From positions 1 to 16,300 of the forward strand of contig SXKQ01000223.1 of NCBI GenBank assembly GCA_005778045.1: a stretch of DNA of 16,300 nucleotides, written 5' to 3'. The translations under genes and the position numbers were made by a program. Of the stretch, positions 13,889 through 16,300 are shown one piece after another (within the stretch, counting starts at the first letter, position 1; every line of letters begins with the position of its first letter). A model generated the notes under the pieces. That model had not been told where the DNA came from and ran no database searches. It saw only the letters and a program-made list of their open reading frames with translations. The DNA is from Planctomycetia bacterium. Lineage in GTDB: Bacteria > Planctomycetota > UBA1135 > GCA-002686595.

Positions 13889-15409
13889 ATGTGGTGGGAG
13901 TGCGGTCTGTGGTTGTTGCTGGTCGCGGGGACTCCGCAAGCCGGCAAGCGCGAGCAGAAGGAAGCGTTCGAGGCGCTGGCGGCTCAGGCATGCGAGCGCG
14001 AGCCCGAGAAACGGCGCAGCGCGGTTCGGGCTCTGGCCGAGTTCGGCGGGAAGGAAGCCTGGGAGCTCGTGTTGGGAGCGCTCGCGGATCCAGAGTCAAA
14101 GGTCGGCGACGCGGCGCAGGCAGCGCTGGGGAAGCTCGTGGATCCACGCATCGCGCTCGAGCTCTTCGGTGCGCAGGGACTGGGTTCCAAGGACGAGCGT
14201 GTGGCCTTGCGCGTCGCGGAGGCGCTGGCGCACGTGCAGGTGCCGCTCGACGCGGAGAAGCTCGCGCGCGAGCTCGCTTCGCGCGATGGAGAGCGCGTGC
14301 GGGCCTTGCTCGGTTCCATCGAGAGGCTGGCGCGTGCCCAGCGCATCACCGGGCGCGTCGAGCGCGTGTCGGAGGCCGTGGAGCGGCTCGAGCGCTCGGC
14401 TTCCGACCCGTGGGTGTCAGCGTCCGCCCTGTGTGCGCTGGCGGAGGTGGCACCGGAGCTCGCCTATCGCAGGGCCACCGATGCGTTGCGCGATTCCTCC
14501 CCGCTGCGCCGCTGCGCGGCGGGGTACGTGCTGGCACGACTGAAGTCGCCCGACGCGCTGTCCGGCTGCCTGCTCCTGGCGCGCGACCGCGAGCCGATGG
14601 TTCGCTTGCGCGGCGTCGAGTGTCTCGAGCTGCTCGGGACGCGTGCATCCATGCTGGCGATCGTGTCGCGCATGGCGGACGAGCCTCGCCTGCGCTTGCG
14701 CTGGCGTGCCGTCGAGGTCCTGCAGCGCACGTCGGGGCTCAAGCACAGGCTCGATCCGCGTCCATGGCAGTTGTGGGCCGATGACTTGCCCGAAGGACGC
14801 GTGGTGCGGCGCGGAGCACTCGTGGCGGGCGAGGCGCGGGCGGAACCGGCGCAGGCGACGCGTGCGAGCGGATTCGCGGGCCTGCAGCTTGTCAGCGATC
14901 GCGTGACGTTCCTGTTCGATTTCTCCGGCTCGATGTGGATGCCCATGGCGGATGGGCGCATTCCCAAGGACGTCGTAACCGAGAAGCTGAAGCACGCGCT
15001 CGAGACCCTGCCGGAGACGACGGCGTTCAACCTGATCGCGTACACCAACGTCCCCATCCCGTGGTCCCCCGAGCTGCGGCCGGCGCGGCGCAAGGACATC
15101 GCCGAGGCGCTCGAGTGGTTCTCGCGCTGCCGTGAGAAGGGGCGCGGCAACTTCTACGATGCTGCGCGGCTGGCGTGGCTCGATCCCGACGTCGACACGA
15201 TCGTGGTGCTCACGGATGGCGTGCCGACGGGCGGCCTGCACAGCGACATGGATCTGATCGTGCCGCGGCTCGTGGAACTCGCGCGCATCCGGCCCGTGAT
15301 CGTGGACTCGATCCTCGTCGACACGCCGCCGGGGACCGTGCGGCGCTGGCGCGAGCTCTCCGAGCGTACGGGCGGTCGCCTGATCGAAGTGGACCTCGCG
15401 CGGCCGTGA
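13889..15409 (+). CDS. Exported HEAT-repeat and von Willebrand A domain protein
   Basis: The 506-residue protein starts at ATG 13889, behind a GGAGG site. The first 18 residues (MWWECGLWLLLVAGTPQA) form a hydrophobic export signal or anchor, again without a basic n-region. Residues about 25-290 are paired helices typical of HEAT repeats (RRSAVRALAEFGGKEAWELV, DSSPLRRCAAGYVLARL, REPMVRLRGVECLELLG). Residues about 335-500 are a VWA domain: the metal-site motif DFSGS is at 344-348 and the second acidic site is TDG at 442-444. The Thr that usually completes the metal site in GGTNxYDA is a Gly here (GRGNFYDA, residues 418-425). VWA and HEAT modules bind proteins, so a scaffolding role beside the giant lipoprotein is plausible but inferred. 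The frame is open upstream to 13568, inside the preceding gene, which is not used. Confidence 0.85.
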   Translation: MWWECGLWLLLVAGTPQAGKREQKEAFEALAAQACEREPEKRRSAVRALAEFGGKEAWELVLGALADPESKVGDAAQAALGKLVDPRIALELFGAQGLGSKDERVALRVAEALAHVQVPLDAEKLARELASRDGERVRALLGSIERLARAQRITGRVERVSEAVERLERSASDPWVSASALCALAEVAPELAYRRATDALRDSSPLRRCAAGYVLARLKSPDALSGCLLLARDREPMVRLRGVECLELLGTRASMLAIVSRMADEPRLRLRWRAVEVLQRTSGLKHRLDPRPWQLWADDLPEGRVVRRGALVAGEARAEPAQATRASGFAGLQLVSDRVTFLFDFSGSMWMPMADGRIPKDVVTEKLKHALETLPETTAFNLIAYTNVPIPWSPELRPARRKDIAEALEWFSRCREKGRGNFYDAARLAWLDPDVDTIVVLTDGVPTGGLHSDMDLIVPRLVELARIRPVIVDSILVDTPPGTVRRWRELSERTGGRLIEVDLARP

Positions 15410-15425
15410 GAAGTCCCTCACACAA

Positions 15426-15459
15426 GCGCGCGCGGCCTGCGCGGGCCGCGGTGGCGCGC
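15426..15459. terminator. GC-rich hairpin between converging VWA and lpd genes
   Basis: The inner stem cgcggcc (15431-15437) pairs with ggccgcg (15444-15450) around a six-base loop. After a four-base bulge, gcgcg (15426-15430) pairs with cgcgc (15455-15459). There is no T-tract. The position between two 3' ends supports a shared terminator or transcription barrier. Confidence 0.45.
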
Positions 15460-15496
15460 ACAGGCCGCTCTTGAGCTGCCGCCGGGCGCGGTGGCT

Positions 15497-16300
15497 TCAG
15501 ATGTGCAACGCGCGGCCGTCGACGGCGAGCGCCGCTTCCTTCACGACCTCGGCCAGCGTCGGGTGCGCGTGGCAGGTGCGCGCGAGCTCCGCGGACGAGG
15601 CGCCGAACTCCATGGCGGCCACCGCCTCGGCGATCAGGTCGCCGGCGCGCGCGCCGACGATGTGCACGCCAAGAATGCGGTCGGTGTCCTTGTGGGCGAG
15701 GATCTTGACCTTGCCCTCGTTGGCCCCGAGGGCCTTGGCGCGACCGTTGGCCATGTAGGGGAAGGCACCCTTGCGATAGGGAATGCCGGCCGCGATGAGC
15801 TCTTCCTCGGTCTTGCCGACGCCCGCCACCTCGGGATGCGTGTAGACCACGTTGGGAATCGTGTCGTAGTTGACGTGGCCGTAGCCGGTGATGATGTGCT
15901 CGACGCAGGCCACGCCTTCTTCCTCGGCCTTGTGGGCGAGCATCGGACCGGGGATCACAGCGCCGAGGGCGTAGATGCCCTTGGCGCTCGTGGCGTAGTG
16001 CGCGTCGACGGGGATGCGGCCGCGCGGGTCGAGCGCGAGGCCGACCTTGTCGAGGCCGAGGCCGTCCGTGTGCGGCTTGCGACCCACGGAGACGAGCACG
16101 CGGTCGGCGCGGATCGGCTCCTGACCCTCGATCGTGACGAGCGCCCCGTCCTTGTCCTTGCGCGCGCCCGTAACCTTCACGCCGAGGCGGAACTCGAGGC
16201 CCTGCTTGGCGAGGATCTTCTGGGTCTCCTTGGCGATCTCGGCATCGTTCGCGGGCAGGATGCGGTCGAGGTACTCGAGCACCGTGACCTTGGCGCCGAG
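15497..16300 (-). CDS. lpdA: Dihydrolipoyl dehydrogenase (E3), C-terminal 267 residues, cut by window edge
   Basis: This is the flavoprotein that reoxidises dihydrolipoamide in the pyruvate and 2-oxoglutarate dehydrogenase complexes, passing electrons through FAD to NAD+. The frame is open to the right edge (LGAKVTVLEYLDRILP is the end of the NAD-binding motif), so the GTG at 16282 is internal and the redox-active Cys pair and FAD dinucleotide fold lie outside the window. Visible are VLVSVGRKPHTDGLGL, the flavin segment GIYALGAVIPGPMLAHKAEE, the dimerisation domain from PNVVYTHPEVAGVGKTEEEL, and the active-site dyad in HAHPTLAEVV (His codon 15565-15563, Glu codon 15550-15548). It ends RALHI with TGA 15499-15497. 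One oddity: the flavin segment normally reads AIGDV, but the Asp is Ala here (codon 15961-15959). The rest is well conserved, and the family call is secure. Confidence 0.95.
   Translation of the reverse strand, partial: LGAKVTVLEYLDRILPANDAEIAKETQKILAKQGLEFRLGVKVTGARKDKDGALVTIEGQEPIRADRVLVSVGRKPHTDGLGLDKVGLALDPRGRIPVDAHYATSAKGIYALGAVIPGPMLAHKAEEEGVACVEHIITGYGHVNYDTIPNVVYTHPEVAGVGKTEEELIAAGIPYRKGAFPYMANGRAKALGANEGKVKILAHKDTDRILGVHIVGARAGDLIAEAVAAMEFGASSAELARTCHAHPTLAEVVKEAALAVDGRALHI

Overview
The window is a GC-rich bacterial chromosome segment. It most likely comes from a member of the Planctomycetota. The strongest pointers are a 1,699-residue lipoprotein that joins a PVC-type membrane-bound dehydrogenase domain, a CxxCH haem domain and a DUF1080 (3-keto-disaccharide hydrolase) domain, and a secreted protein whose C-terminal domain resembles one I recall as recurrent in exported proteins of the Pla163/Poly30-like planctomycete group. 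These are recognitions from memory and were not searched.

Layout. 1-884: the end of a DUF883/YqjD-like small membrane protein, a small two-helix membrane protein ending in a GECEEH triple repeat, and a stretch that reads like a broken small gene. 1040-2671 (+): B12-binding-domain radical SAM enzyme. 2828-3469 (+): a decayed arsenite methyltransferase (arsM) with a stop codon at a Cys position, a missing SAM motif I and two frame changes. 3484-3511: hairpin between converging genes. 3580-5139 (-): secreted propeller-like protein. 5140-5395: divergent intergenic region. 5396-7429 (+): S9 prolyl-oligopeptidase-family peptidase. 7459-8361 (+): EamA transporter. 8429-8737 (+): Dabb-domain protein. 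8727-13826 (+): the giant multidomain lipoprotein, overlapping the Dabb gene by 11 bases. 13889-15409 (+): exported HEAT-repeat/VWA protein. 15426-15459: hairpin between converging genes. 15497-16300 (-): C-terminal half of dihydrolipoyl dehydrogenase, cut by the window edge.

How it fits together. The genes from 8429 to 15409 run in one direction with short gaps or overlap and may form one transcript. The central protein could oxidise a sugar or glycoside in its dehydrogenase part, pass electrons to its own c-type haem, and hydrolyse a 3-keto product with its DUF1080 part, all on one lipid-anchored chain. That is inference. The remaining genes look like a mixed housekeeping and export neighbourhood. 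No tRNA, rRNA, insertion sequence or CRISPR array was seen.
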